6,082 nt of DNA from Ardenticatenales bacterium (GTDB lineage: Bacteria > Chloroflexota > Anaerolineae > Promineifilales > UBA4811), in assembly GCA_030667645.1 (NCBI GenBank), contig DAOUVM010000162.1, forward strand, positions 1-6,082, given 5' to 3'. The number at the start of each line of letters is the position of its first letter. The first letter of the stretch is position 1. Below, one piece after another: positions 1 through 4,744 of this stretch. The notes below the pieces were generated by a model that worked only from the letters and a program-made list of their open reading frames with translations, was not told the DNA's origin and made no database searches. Made by a program: the position numbers and the translations under genes.

Positions 1-1
1 A

Positions 2-310
2 AATGGTCCCCCTGATTTGCGCCTACCGCAAAATGTCAATGTATCGTTTCGCTTTGTTGAAGGCGAATCTATCTTGCTGCATCTCGATATGCGCGGCTTT
101 GCCGTCAGCACCGGGTCCGCGTGCTTTAGTCGATCTCTGGAAGCAAGCCACGTGATGATGGGCATCGGTGGCGACCACGAACGGGCCCATGGCTCCGTGC
201 GGTTCACTTTTGGACGTTTCAACCGGCCCGATGATGTAGGTGCGGTGGCAGACGCCATTGCGGAGGTTATTGCGAGACTGCGGGCGATCAGTCCGCTTGG
301 AAAACAATAG
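2..310 (+). CDS. Cysteine desulfurase (NifS/IscS type), C-terminal 102 residues; 5' end outside the window
   Basis: This is the C-terminal end of a PLP-dependent cysteine desulfurase, which removes sulfur from L-cysteine and holds it as a persulfide for Fe-S assembly or sulfur carriers. The reading frame is open from base 2 to a TAG at 308-310. Visible motifs are LPQNVNVSF, then VEGES, then the active-site loop STGSACFSRSLEASHV, whose catalytic Cys codon is at 122-124. The family's closing motif HGSVRFTFGRFN follows. The 'SGSACxSxSLExSHV' pattern is typical of the NifS/IscS branch rather than SufS. The N-terminal PLP-lysine domain lies upstream and cannot be checked. The next gene, an IscU-type scaffold, starts 160 bp downstream on the same strand, which is the expected partner order. 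I cannot choose between the names iscS and nifS from this fragment, so no symbol is given. Confidence 0.95.
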   Translation, partial: NGPPDLRLPQNVNVSFRFVEGESILLHLDMRGFAVSTGSACFSRSLEASHVMMGIGGDHERAHGSVRFTFGRFNRPDDVGAVADAIAEVIARLRAISPLGKQ

Positions 311-409
311 GCAAATGGGTGACGCTTTTCGCAGCCAGCGCGCTGAATCGACCGATGTCATCGAATGCCTTGATGCCGCTTGGATGAGAAGACATCTCGC
401 TTTCGTACT

Positions 410-437
410 GACCCGCCGGAGTCGCTGCTCGCGGGTC
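410..437 (+). other. Stem-loop in the leader of the scaffold gene
   Basis: A perfect 7-bp inverted repeat, GACCCGC (410-416) and GCGGGTC (431-437), encloses a 14-nt loop. It lies 33 bp before the scaffold start codon and 22 bp before its Shine-Dalgarno sequence. No T-run follows, so it is not a normal intrinsic terminator. It could be an mRNA processing or stabilising hairpin between the desulfurase and scaffold genes, or chance in GC-rich DNA. I saw no clear promoter in the rest of the 311-470 gap. Confidence 0.3.
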
Positions 438-470
438 GGTTCGTTGGTGGATTTGCCCTAGGAGTATCCT

Positions 471-1136
471 ATGCCATTACCATACAGTGACATCGTCATG
501 GACCATTTCAGGAATCCGCGCAACGTGGGGCGGCTAGAGGACCCAGATGCCAAGGCAGTTGAGGGTAGTCCGGCGTGTGGGGACATGGTGGCCGTCTACC
601 TCAAAGTGGACCCCGACAGCCACCGGATTACAGAAGTCAGCTTTGAATCCTACGGATGCGCCTCCAACATTGCCACCGCCTCTATCATCACCGAGATGGC
701 CAAGGGAAAGACGCTCAAAGAGGCCAAAGCCCTCACCTGGAAGCAGATATCCGAAATGCTGGGCGGCCTGCCCGCGATCAAGGTTCATTGCTCCGTGCTC
801 GCAATCGACTCGCTGCGAGCCGCCGTAGAGAACTATGAGGAGCGCCACGGGTTGGTCACAGAGCGGATACCGACAACGGTTGCGGTGGTGCGCCGCCGCC
901 TAAAGCGGGTGATGAATCCAATGGTGGGTCTTGATCTGGTGCGTACACGGCTGGTCAGAGATATCACGGTTGCCGACGGGCACGTGCGGGTGGCGCTCAG
1001 CCTCTGCTCCGATCATCAGTTCGCGGTCAACATCCGCGAGGAGATTATGGAGAAAATCAAGCCCCTCTGGGATGTTCACAAAGTGACAGTTGAGTTTGAC
1101 GAGAGGGCGCTTTCAGAGTTGCCCGTAGTACAGTAG
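471..1136 (+). CDS. IscU/NifU-type Fe-S scaffold with a C-terminal MIP18/DUF59-like domain
   Basis: The 221-residue product is longer than stand-alone IscU (about 130 residues). Residues 1-125 are a complete IscU-type scaffold, on which a [2Fe-2S] cluster is built from desulfurase sulfur. Ligands are all present: C36 and D38 in GSPACGD, C63 in YGCASN, and H106-C107 in LPAIKVHCSVLA, equivalent to the LPPVK chaperone-recognition region of IscU. Residues 126-145 are a basic linker. Residues 148-209 (MVGLDLVRTRLVRDI, a beta-rich stretch, then NIREEIMEKIKPLWDVHKVTVEF) resemble the MIP18/DUF59 fold of SufT, PaaD and the Mrp N-terminus. The family's Cys-Pro pair is absent; C179 lies nearby. The start is set by AGGAG at 460-464, six bases before ATG. 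The TAG stop overlaps the Shine-Dalgarno of the tusA-like gene, so the two are probably co-transcribed and may be coupled. The scaffold call is firm; the second domain is inferred by eye. Confidence 0.92.
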   Translation: MPLPYSDIVMDHFRNPRNVGRLEDPDAKAVEGSPACGDMVAVYLKVDPDSHRITEVSFESYGCASNIATASIITEMAKGKTLKEAKALTWKQISEMLGGLPAIKVHCSVLAIDSLRAAVENYEERHGLVTERIPTTVAVVRRRLKRVMNPMVGLDLVRTRLVRDITVADGHVRVALSLCSDHQFAVNIREEIMEKIKPLWDVHKVTVEFDERALSELPVVQ

Positions 1137-1144
1137 GAGAAGGA
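1135..1144 (+). promoter_or_regulatory. Ribosome binding site of the tusA-like gene, overlapping the upstream stop codon
   Basis: AGGAGAAGGA begins inside the TAG stop (1134-1136) of the scaffold gene and ends five bases before the ATG at 1150. Two purine-rich cores, AGGAG and AAGGA, are stacked. The overlap suggests that a ribosome finishing the scaffold can pass directly to tusA, giving coupled production of the two proteins. Confidence 0.75.
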
Positions 1145-1149
1145 ATACC

Positions 1150-1371
1150 ATGGCAAAGATGCAGGTCGACGTGCGCGGGGAAACCTGCCCAATACCGCTG
1201 GTGGAGATGCGAAAGGCGCTGCGCAAGGCTGCGCCGGGCGATGTGGTTGAGGTGATCGGGACCCATCCTGCGTCCCGAAAAGAAATCCCTATGGCAATCG
1301 AGGCGCTAGAGTTGGAGCTTGTCAGCATTGAGGGGACAGACTCTGATTGGACAATCTGCATCCGCCGATAG
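1150..1371 (+). CDS. tusA: TusA/SirA-family sulfur carrier protein
   Basis: This 73-residue protein is a normal-length member of the TusA (SirA/YedF) family, small cytoplasmic carriers that accept a persulfide from a cysteine desulfurase and pass it to tRNA thiolation, molybdenum-cofactor or sulfur-oxidation pathways. The family signature is intact: VDVRGETCPIPLVEMRKAL, with persulfide-carrying Cys13 in the CPxP motif. HPASRKEIPMAIEALELEL follows and matches the second half of the fold. The ATG is chosen because a strong Shine-Dalgarno ends five bases upstream and the family normally starts about ten residues before CPxP. Position just after a desulfurase and scaffold suggests the desulfurase is its donor. 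No fused partner domain is present. The family is certain; whether it serves tRNA thiolation or oxidative sulfur metabolism cannot be told here, so the symbol is a family name. Confidence 0.93.
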   Translation: MAKMQVDVRGETCPIPLVEMRKALRKAAPGDVVEVIGTHPASRKEIPMAIEALELELVSIEGTDSDWTICIRR

Positions 1372-1390
1372 GCGGAGCACTTTTCTTGTT
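1357..1390 (+). terminator. Probable intrinsic terminator overlapping the end of tusA
   Basis: TCCGCC (1361-1366), a GATA loop and GGCGGA (1371-1376) form a perfect 6-bp stem. It extends by TGC (1357-1359) pairing with GCA (1377-1379) across one bulged A. CTTTTCTTGTT follows directly at 1380-1390. The tusA stop codon (1369-1371) falls in the loop and first base of the 3' arm. This is the usual architecture of a rho-independent terminator, and it would separate the desulfurase-scaffold-tusA transcript from the dsrE2-like gene. The T-run is interrupted by C and G, so read-through is likely. Confidence 0.6.
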
Positions 1391-1443
1391 GCGAGTCATA
1401 AAAGCTGGCGCTGAATCGAGAGACATGACTGGACCCGATGCGC

Positions 1444-1466
1444 TCGGAACTCGCCAGGTGTTCCGA
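1444..1466. promoter_or_regulatory. Perfect 7-bp inverted repeat upstream of the dsrE2-like gene; candidate operator
   Basis: TCGGAAC (1444-1450) and GTTCCGA (1460-1466) are exact inverted copies separated by nine bases. The site is 84 bp before the proposed start of the dsrE2-like gene, in non-coding DNA behind the tusA terminator. No T-run follows, so a terminator is unlikely. The half-site spacing (16 bp between equivalent bases, about one and a half helical turns) does not match a regulator family I can name. It could equally be an RNA hairpin in the leader. Weaker overlapping hairpins occur at 1487-1505. I could not identify a convincing promoter in 1391-1550. Confidence 0.4.
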
Positions 1467-1540
1467 ATCCGCTTGAGGGCCTTGTAGAGCGAGTTGCCGC
1501 TCAACGAGCACTCCGGCCCCAAGACATCACAGCAGAAAGC

Positions 1541-1545
1541 AGAGG
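1541..1545 (+). promoter_or_regulatory. Ribosome binding site deciding the start of the dsrE2-like gene
   Basis: AGAGG lies five bases before ATG 1551. The same frame is open further upstream to a TTG at 1494, but that start has no comparable purine-rich site, and the extra 19 residues do not look like part of the DsrE fold. The ATG at 1551 places the first beta strand (TTIVLHSGD) immediately at the N-terminus, as expected. Confidence 0.55.
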
Positions 1546-1550
1546 CAATA

Positions 1551-1973
1551 ATGAAGACCGAGCGAACGACAATCGTCTTGCACAGCGGCGACATGGACAA
1601 GGTGTACAGCGCGCTGATCATCGCGACCGGTGCGTTGTCGATGGGAATGGAAGCCGCGATCTACTTTACCTTCTGGGGACTCCAACGGCTCCAAAAGGGC
1701 GGGCTGGAAAAAGGGCCGCTCTCCAAGATGCACATGCTGGGCCTTGGCAAATGGATGATCAAGCAACGCATGAAAAAGGCCAACGTCGCTTCGCTAGAGA
1801 GGCTGATGAATGACTTCAAAGAGTTGGGCGGCAAGGTCATCGCTTGTGACATGACGATGGAGATCATGGGCATTAGCCGCGATGATATGCGCGAGGAATG
1901 GATTGATGAGTACGGAGCAGTCGGGATGTACATCAATGAAGCGCGCAAGTCAACCATCACGCTTTTCATCTAG
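1551..1973 (+). CDS. DsrE2-like (DsrE/DsrF superfamily) sulfurtransferase-type protein
   Basis: The 140-residue product belongs to the DsrE/F-like superfamily, in the DsrE2 branch often annotated as 'peroxiredoxin family' or 'DsrE/DsrF/DrsH-like'. The early pattern TTIVLHSGDMDKVYSALIIA, then MGMEAAIYFTFWGLQRL, gives the typical beta-alpha-beta start. The tail GGKVIACDMTMEIMGISRDDM carries the single cysteine, C99, at the place where DsrE2 proteins have their candidate sulfur-binding residue. DsrE2 proteins are commonly encoded beside tusA and rhodanese genes and have been proposed to exchange sulfur with TusA. Here tusA lies 179 bp upstream, but no rhodanese or dsrE partner is seen. The protein looks soluble apart from one short hydrophobic stretch near residues 21-40, which is part of the fold. 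A TTG start at 1494 is possible but less likely. Family placement is firm; substrate and partner are inferred. Confidence 0.88.
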   Translation: MKTERTTIVLHSGDMDKVYSALIIATGALSMGMEAAIYFTFWGLQRLQKGGLEKGPLSKMHMLGLGKWMIKQRMKKANVASLERLMNDFKELGGKVIACDMTMEIMGISRDDMREEWIDEYGAVGMYINEARKSTITLFI

Positions 1974-2079
1974 GGTGATTAGGCGCCGCCGGTGGAGGGA
2001 GCAGGGGTCGATCAGTCTCCTTTGACGATGGATCATCCCTTATGCCGGACTCTGACTACCATATCCCTGAGCATTCCGA

Positions 2080-2095
2080 GTTGACCCAGTTGACC
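2080..2095 (+). repeat. Tandem GTTGACC direct repeat
   Basis: GTTGACC occurs at 2080-2086 and again at 2089-2095, with two bases between copies (period 9). It lies about 200 bp before the ATPase start. Direct repeats of this size can be regulator half-sites. With only two 7-bp copies, chance is a real alternative. Confidence 0.35.
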
Positions 2096-2180
2096 ATTGG
2101 CCACACCGCCAGGCGAGCCGGGCTTCCGCTCCCGCAGGTAACCAGCCACGACAAGAGTCGTCCTTGCCGGAAGGTGACAA

Positions 2181-2194
2181 GAACACGCTTGTTC
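2181..2194. promoter_or_regulatory. GAACA-CGCT-TGTTC palindrome upstream of the metal ATPase; candidate operator
   Basis: GAACA (2181-2185) and TGTTC (2190-2194) are perfect inverted copies around CGCT, 101 bp upstream of the ATPase ATG. The shape recalls the TGAACA-type half-sites of ArsR/SmtB-family metal sensors, which often control Zn/Cd exporters. No such regulator gene is present in the window, so the link is inference. A LexA-type box fits less well, because GAAC and GTTC are six bases apart rather than four. Confidence 0.35.
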
Positions 2195-2244
2195 GGACCT
2201 GCCTCTTCTTCCTCACCCTGGAAAAGGGAGATGCTGGACGCACA

Positions 2245-2273
2245 TTGACACCCCTGGTTGAGCTTGAGATATC
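2245..2273 (+). promoter_or_regulatory. Possible promoter of the metal ATPase
   Basis: TTGACA at 2245-2250 is a perfect -35 hexamer. Seventeen bases on, GATATC (2268-2273) is only a poor -10 match. If used, transcription would begin near 2280, leaving a leader of about 16 nt before ATG 2296. A weak -10 would suit a promoter that needs an activator such as a MerR-family protein, but the usual dyad in the spacer is not obvious. Low confidence. Confidence 0.3.
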
Positions 2274-2295
2274 TGATCGGAGCCACTATTCCCCA

Positions 2296-4464
2296 ATGTC
2301 AGCCAAAGAGTTCACCGTCGCTGGCCTGACCTGTCTGGATTGCGCCGAACGGCTCCGTATGGCCGTCAGCGATCTGGAGGCGGTAAGCGACTGTACGATC
2401 GACCTTGCGACCGGCACGATGACGGTTTCCTATCCCGGGGAAGAGTTGGACACCGAGCAGATCGGCCGGGCGGCGAGGTCGGCCGGCCACGCGTTGGTTG
2501 ACGACCGGCCTCGGGCTGGCACATCGACCTGGAGAGGGCCGATCGAGCCGCTGTTGGGCTTTTTCCGCTTTCTCCTCTCCCAGCGCAGCACAACTCTGTC
2601 AGCCATCGCTGCCCTGATGACGCTGGTGGGACTGTGCCTCGCCCTGCCGGTCAACAGATCGCTGAAAGAGTCCACTCTTGTTCTGGCGGCCGCGGTGCTT
2701 GTGGGAGGGTTTACCGTTGCTCAGCGCGCCTGTCACGAACTCTGGCGCTCCCGCGTTTTGGGCATCAACACTCTGATGACAATCGCCGTCATCGGTGCAG
2801 TGTTCATTGGCGAGTGGGCCGAGGCGGCGATCGTCGTAGTGCTCTTTTCCCTGGGGGAAGCACTAGAGGGTTACGCAGCCGACCGCGCGCGCAGTGCCTT
2901 GAGCAGTCTTTTGGATCTGGCCCCACCGATGGCAACCAGAATGCTGGCCGGTGGCGGGCTTCAAGATGTCCCCGTCAGCGAGTTGCTGACCGGCGACCAG
3001 GTCTTGGTGCGTCCAGGCGGTCGTGTGAGTGTGGATGGGACCGTACTGACCGGCCGTAGTGCAGTCGACCAATCGTCGATAACCGGCGAGAGCGTTCCGG
3101 TGGAAAAGGAACCGGGCACTCTAGTCTTTGCCGGCACAATCAATGGGGCCGGCGCCCTGGAAGTTGAGGTGACCCGGCTGGCGGCTGACAGCACCCTGAG
3201 CAGGATGGTGGCGCTGGTGCGGCAAGCCCAATCACGCCAGGCGCCGGTTCAACGGTTCATTGATCGCTTTGCCCGTGTCTACACTCCAGGCGTCGCGATT
3301 GCGGCTGCCCTCGTGGCTACCATTCCCCCGCTCTTCTTTGGACAGCCCTTTGGGGGAGAGAGTGGATGGCTGATGCGTTCGTTACAGATGCTAGTCATAG
3401 CCTGCCCCTGCGCACTGGTCATCAGCACGCCCGTCAGTTTGGTCAGCGCCATGACCAACGCCGCTTCGCGCGGGGTGTTGGTCAAAGGCGGCCGCTACCT
3501 GGATGCTCTCAACCGGGTCAGGGTGATTGCTTTTGACAAGACCGGTACACTCACCGAAGGGCGCCCCACCGCCACCGATGTGGTGGATGTGTGTGACTGC
3601 GGCGAGTGTGCAGAGAACTGCGCTCTGCAGCATGCGGCGTCGCTAGAGGCGCACTCTTCCCACCCGATCGCCCGTGCTCTGCTGGCCGAGGCGGATGCCC
3701 GCCAGGTCGCAATCACAGAGGCTCACGATGTTACCATGTTGAGCGGCCGCGGCGTGGAGGGAGTGGTGAATGGCGCCATGGTAACGGTGGCCAGCCATGC
3801 CCATTTTGATGAGCACTTTCCCCATCAGCCACTCGTTTGCCGCCACGCTGATGAACTTGCTGCCCAGGGCAAGACCGTCTTCCTCGTCCGACATGACGAC
3901 GAGGTATGTGGCATCTTTGGAGTGGCGGATACGCCCCGAGCGATGAGCAGGGAGGTGCTTTCAGAGTTGAAGGCTCGTCAGATCAAGACCGTGATGCTGA
4001 CCGGCGACAACCCACAGGTAGCAGCCGAGATCGGACGGCAGGTTGGGATTGATCAGGTGTTCGCTGGGTTATTGCCGGAGGAAAAGCTGGCTGCGATTGT
4101 TCGTCTGGCGGCTGAACACCAGTCAGTGGCAATGGTGGGTGATGGGGTGAACGATGCCCCGGCATTGGCGCAGGCGGATGTCGGAATCGCGATGGGCGGT
4201 GTCGGTTCAGCTCAGGCTATGGAGTCGGCCGACGTGGTCCTGATGGGTGACGATCTGGCTCAGTTGCCCTTCATCCTCGCCTTGAGCCGCAGAACCAGTC
4301 ATGTGATAACCGCCAATATCGCTTTTGCTCTGGCCGTCAAGGCATCTGTGTTTGCTCTCGCGGCCGGCGGCTTGGCAACTCTATGGATGGCGATAGTGGC
4401 GGATGTCGGCGCGTCACTGGTCGTTATCCTGAACGGTATGCGTTTGCGCTGGATCAAGCCGTAG
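2296..4464 (+). CDS. Zn/Cd/Pb-exporting P1B-2 type ATPase (ZntA/CadA family)
   Basis: This complete 722-residue integral membrane pump uses ATP to export soft divalent metals. In order: an N-terminal HMA domain with the metal-binding GLTCLDC motif (C13, C16); membrane segments near 100-118, 126-142, 158-172 and 174-187; the actuator TGES (263-266); segments near 331-349 and 362-386, the latter with the transport CPC (370-372); the phosphorylation motif DKTGT (D414); the SSHP motif (H456) of P1B ATP-binding domains; TGDN (569-572) and GDGVND (615-620); and two last segments with N674, K682 and D703xG705. This tail matches ZntA/CadA and argues against copper pumps. An additional CxCxxCxxxC cluster sits at 433-442 in the ATP-binding domain. 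ATG 2296 is chosen because the HMA domain begins at once. Its ribosome binding site is weak (GGAG at 2279-2282, 13 bases away), and TTG 2245 or 2164 in the same frame cannot be excluded. No metal regulator is adjacent. Selectivity among Zn, Cd and Pb cannot be read from sequence. Confidence 0.96.
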   Translation: MSAKEFTVAGLTCLDCAERLRMAVSDLEAVSDCTIDLATGTMTVSYPGEELDTEQIGRAARSAGHALVDDRPRAGTSTWRGPIEPLLGFFRFLLSQRSTTLSAIAALMTLVGLCLALPVNRSLKESTLVLAAAVLVGGFTVAQRACHELWRSRVLGINTLMTIAVIGAVFIGEWAEAAIVVVLFSLGEALEGYAADRARSALSSLLDLAPPMATRMLAGGGLQDVPVSELLTGDQVLVRPGGRVSVDGTVLTGRSAVDQSSITGESVPVEKEPGTLVFAGTINGAGALEVEVTRLAADSTLSRMVALVRQAQSRQAPVQRFIDRFARVYTPGVAIAAALVATIPPLFFGQPFGGESGWLMRSLQMLVIACPCALVISTPVSLVSAMTNAASRGVLVKGGRYLDALNRVRVIAFDKTGTLTEGRPTATDVVDVCDCGECAENCALQHAASLEAHSSHPIARALLAEADARQVAITEAHDVTMLSGRGVEGVVNGAMVTVASHAHFDEHFPHQPLVCRHADELAAQGKTVFLVRHDDEVCGIFGVADTPRAMSREVLSELKARQIKTVMLTGDNPQVAAEIGRQVGIDQVFAGLLPEEKLAAIVRLAAEHQSVAMVGDGVNDAPALAQADVGIAMGGVGSAQAMESADVVLMGDDLAQLPFILALSRRTSHVITANIAFALAVKASVFALAAGGLATLWMAIVADVGASLVVILNGMRLRWIKP

Positions 4465-4472
4465 CGGTACCA

Positions 4473-4500
4473 CTGCGCGGCCATGGCGGCGCAGCGTCTT
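4473..4500 (+). terminator. GC-rich palindrome after the ATPase; possible terminator
   Basis: CTGCGC (4473-4478) and GCGCAG (4489-4494) form a 6-bp stem. The enclosed ten bases include GCC-AT-GGC, so the whole 22-nt stretch is a palindrome apart from one G-G pair. It begins eight bases after the ATPase stop codon. Only CGTCTT follows, a poor U-tract that runs into the -35 element of the tRNA promoter. It may stop or slow ATPase transcription before the tRNA gene, but is not a textbook terminator. Confidence 0.4.
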
Positions 4501-4526
4501 GACGTCCATTTTCGAGTTGGTATAAT
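4499..4526 (+). promoter_or_regulatory. Promoter of the tRNA-Asn gene
   Basis: TTGACG (4499-4504) is five of six to the -35 consensus. TATAAT (4521-4526) is a perfect -10, preceded by TGG (4518-4520), an extended -10. The spacer is 16 bp. Transcription would start near 4533, about ten bases before the mature tRNA 5' end at 4543. This is the strongest promoter in the window, as expected for a stable RNA gene. Confidence 0.8.
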
Positions 4527-4542
4527 TCCTCGCAGTGCACTT

Positions 4543-4618
4543 TCCTCGGTAGCTCAATTGGCAGAGCGGTCGGCTGTTAACCGATTGGTTGTAGGTTCAA
4601 GTCCTACCCGAGGAGCCA
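4543..4618 (+). tRNA. tRNA-Asn (anticodon GTT)
   Basis: The 76-nt sequence folds as a complete cloverleaf. The acceptor stem is TCCTCGG (4543-4549) with CCGAGGA (4608-4614). The D stem is GCTC/GAGC (4552-4555, 4564-4567), with GG in the D loop. The anticodon stem is GTCGG/CCGAT, with one G-U pair, around the loop CTGTTAA. The variable loop is TGGTT, and the T arm is GTAGG-TTCAAGT-CCTAC. The anticodon GTT is at 4576-4578, reading asparagine codons AAC and AAU. The discriminator is G4615, and CCA (4616-4618) is encoded in the DNA. A strong promoter lies just upstream and a probable terminator downstream, so it is likely a single-gene transcript. No integrase or repeat of the tRNA 3' end is seen nearby. 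Confidence 0.97.
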
Positions 4619-4648
4619 GGCCATCGGCAAATACAGGCGCCTGCAACC

Positions 4649-4680
4649 GGCTGGTACATTCCGGCCCGTTTTCATTTCTT
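4649..4680 (+). terminator. Probable intrinsic terminator of the tRNA-Asn transcript
   Basis: GGCTGG (4649-4654) pairs with CCGGCC (4661-4666), with one G-U pair, around the loop TACATT. CGTTTTCATTTCTT follows (4667-4680), a T-rich run broken by single C and A bases. It starts 30 bases after the tRNA CCA end and stops just before the -35 of the next gene. A separate perfect 10-bp palindrome, CAGGCGCCTG, lies at 4634-4643 and may be part of the trailer structure. Confidence 0.6.
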
Positions 4681-4687
4681 CCCCAGC

Positions 4688-4716
4688 TTGACCTGCTGGA
4701 CGCTCCGCCATACAAT
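4688..4716 (+). promoter_or_regulatory. Promoter of the SLC13-type permease gene
   Basis: TTGACC (4688-4693) and TACAAT (4711-4716) each match consensus at five of six bases, with the optimal 17-bp spacer. Transcription would start near 4723, giving a leader of about 22 nt. Placed right after the tRNA terminator, it indicates that the permease is transcribed independently. Confidence 0.65.
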
Positions 4717-4735
4717 CTCCCTGATTGCGCCATAC

Positions 4736-4739
4736 GGGG
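4736..4739 (+). promoter_or_regulatory. Weak ribosome binding site of the permease gene
   Basis: GGGG lies five bases before ATG 4745. It is a poor match to AGGAGG, but it is the only purine run at a proper distance. The codon immediately before the ATG is TTG (4742-4744) in the same frame, so the true start could be either; the protein would differ by one residue. Confidence 0.4.
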
Positions 4740-4744
4740 TCTTG

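Larger units (their letters stand above)
1974..2295. other. 322-bp intergenic region between the dsrE2-like gene and the metal ATPase
   Basis: I see no convincing gene here. A 68-codon frame from ATG 2042 to 2248 has no good ribosome binding site and a composition (many Ser, Arg, Pro, His) unlike its neighbours. The ATPase frame is open back to a TTG at 2164, but those residues lie outside the HMA domain. Within the region are a tandem GTTGACC repeat (2080-2095), a GAACA-CGCT-TGTTC palindrome (2181-2194) and a consensus TTGACA (2245-2250). These make it the likely control region for the ATPase. No clear intrinsic terminator follows the dsrE2-like stop codon; GGAG...CTCCTTT near 2000-2023 is too weak to call. 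Confidence 0.5.

Noticed and set aside
315..461. 48-codon frame (ATG 315 to TAG 461) between the desulfurase and scaffold genes
   Set aside because: No good ribosome binding site, Arg-rich translation and no recognisable family. The end at the scaffold Shine-Dalgarno looks incidental, although a small leader peptide cannot be fully excluded.
1113..1511. 132-codon - strand open frame across tusA and the following gap
   Set aside because: It is antisense to the well-supported tusA gene and its terminator; its translation has no recognised motif.
2181..2194. LexA/SOS-box reading of the GAACA...TGTTC palindrome
   Set aside because: The known GAAC-N4-GTTC box needs a four-base spacing; here GAAC and GTTC are six bases apart, and the downstream gene is not an SOS gene.
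2042..2248. 68-codon frame upstream of the ATPase
   Set aside because: No convincing Shine-Dalgarno, unusual composition, and it overlaps the palindrome and promoter-like elements; not a supported gene.
2296..4464. Copper-exporting (CopA-type) reading of the ATPase
   Set aside because: The CPC motif is shared by both groups, but the final membrane segments carry the Lys and DxG pattern of Zn/Cd/Pb pumps rather than the Asn/Tyr and Met/Ser residues of copper pumps.
4543..4618. tRNA-Asn as an integration (att) site for a mobile element
   Set aside because: No integrase gene, no downstream repeat of the tRNA 3' end and no composition change are visible; the following gene is an ordinary permease with its own promoter.
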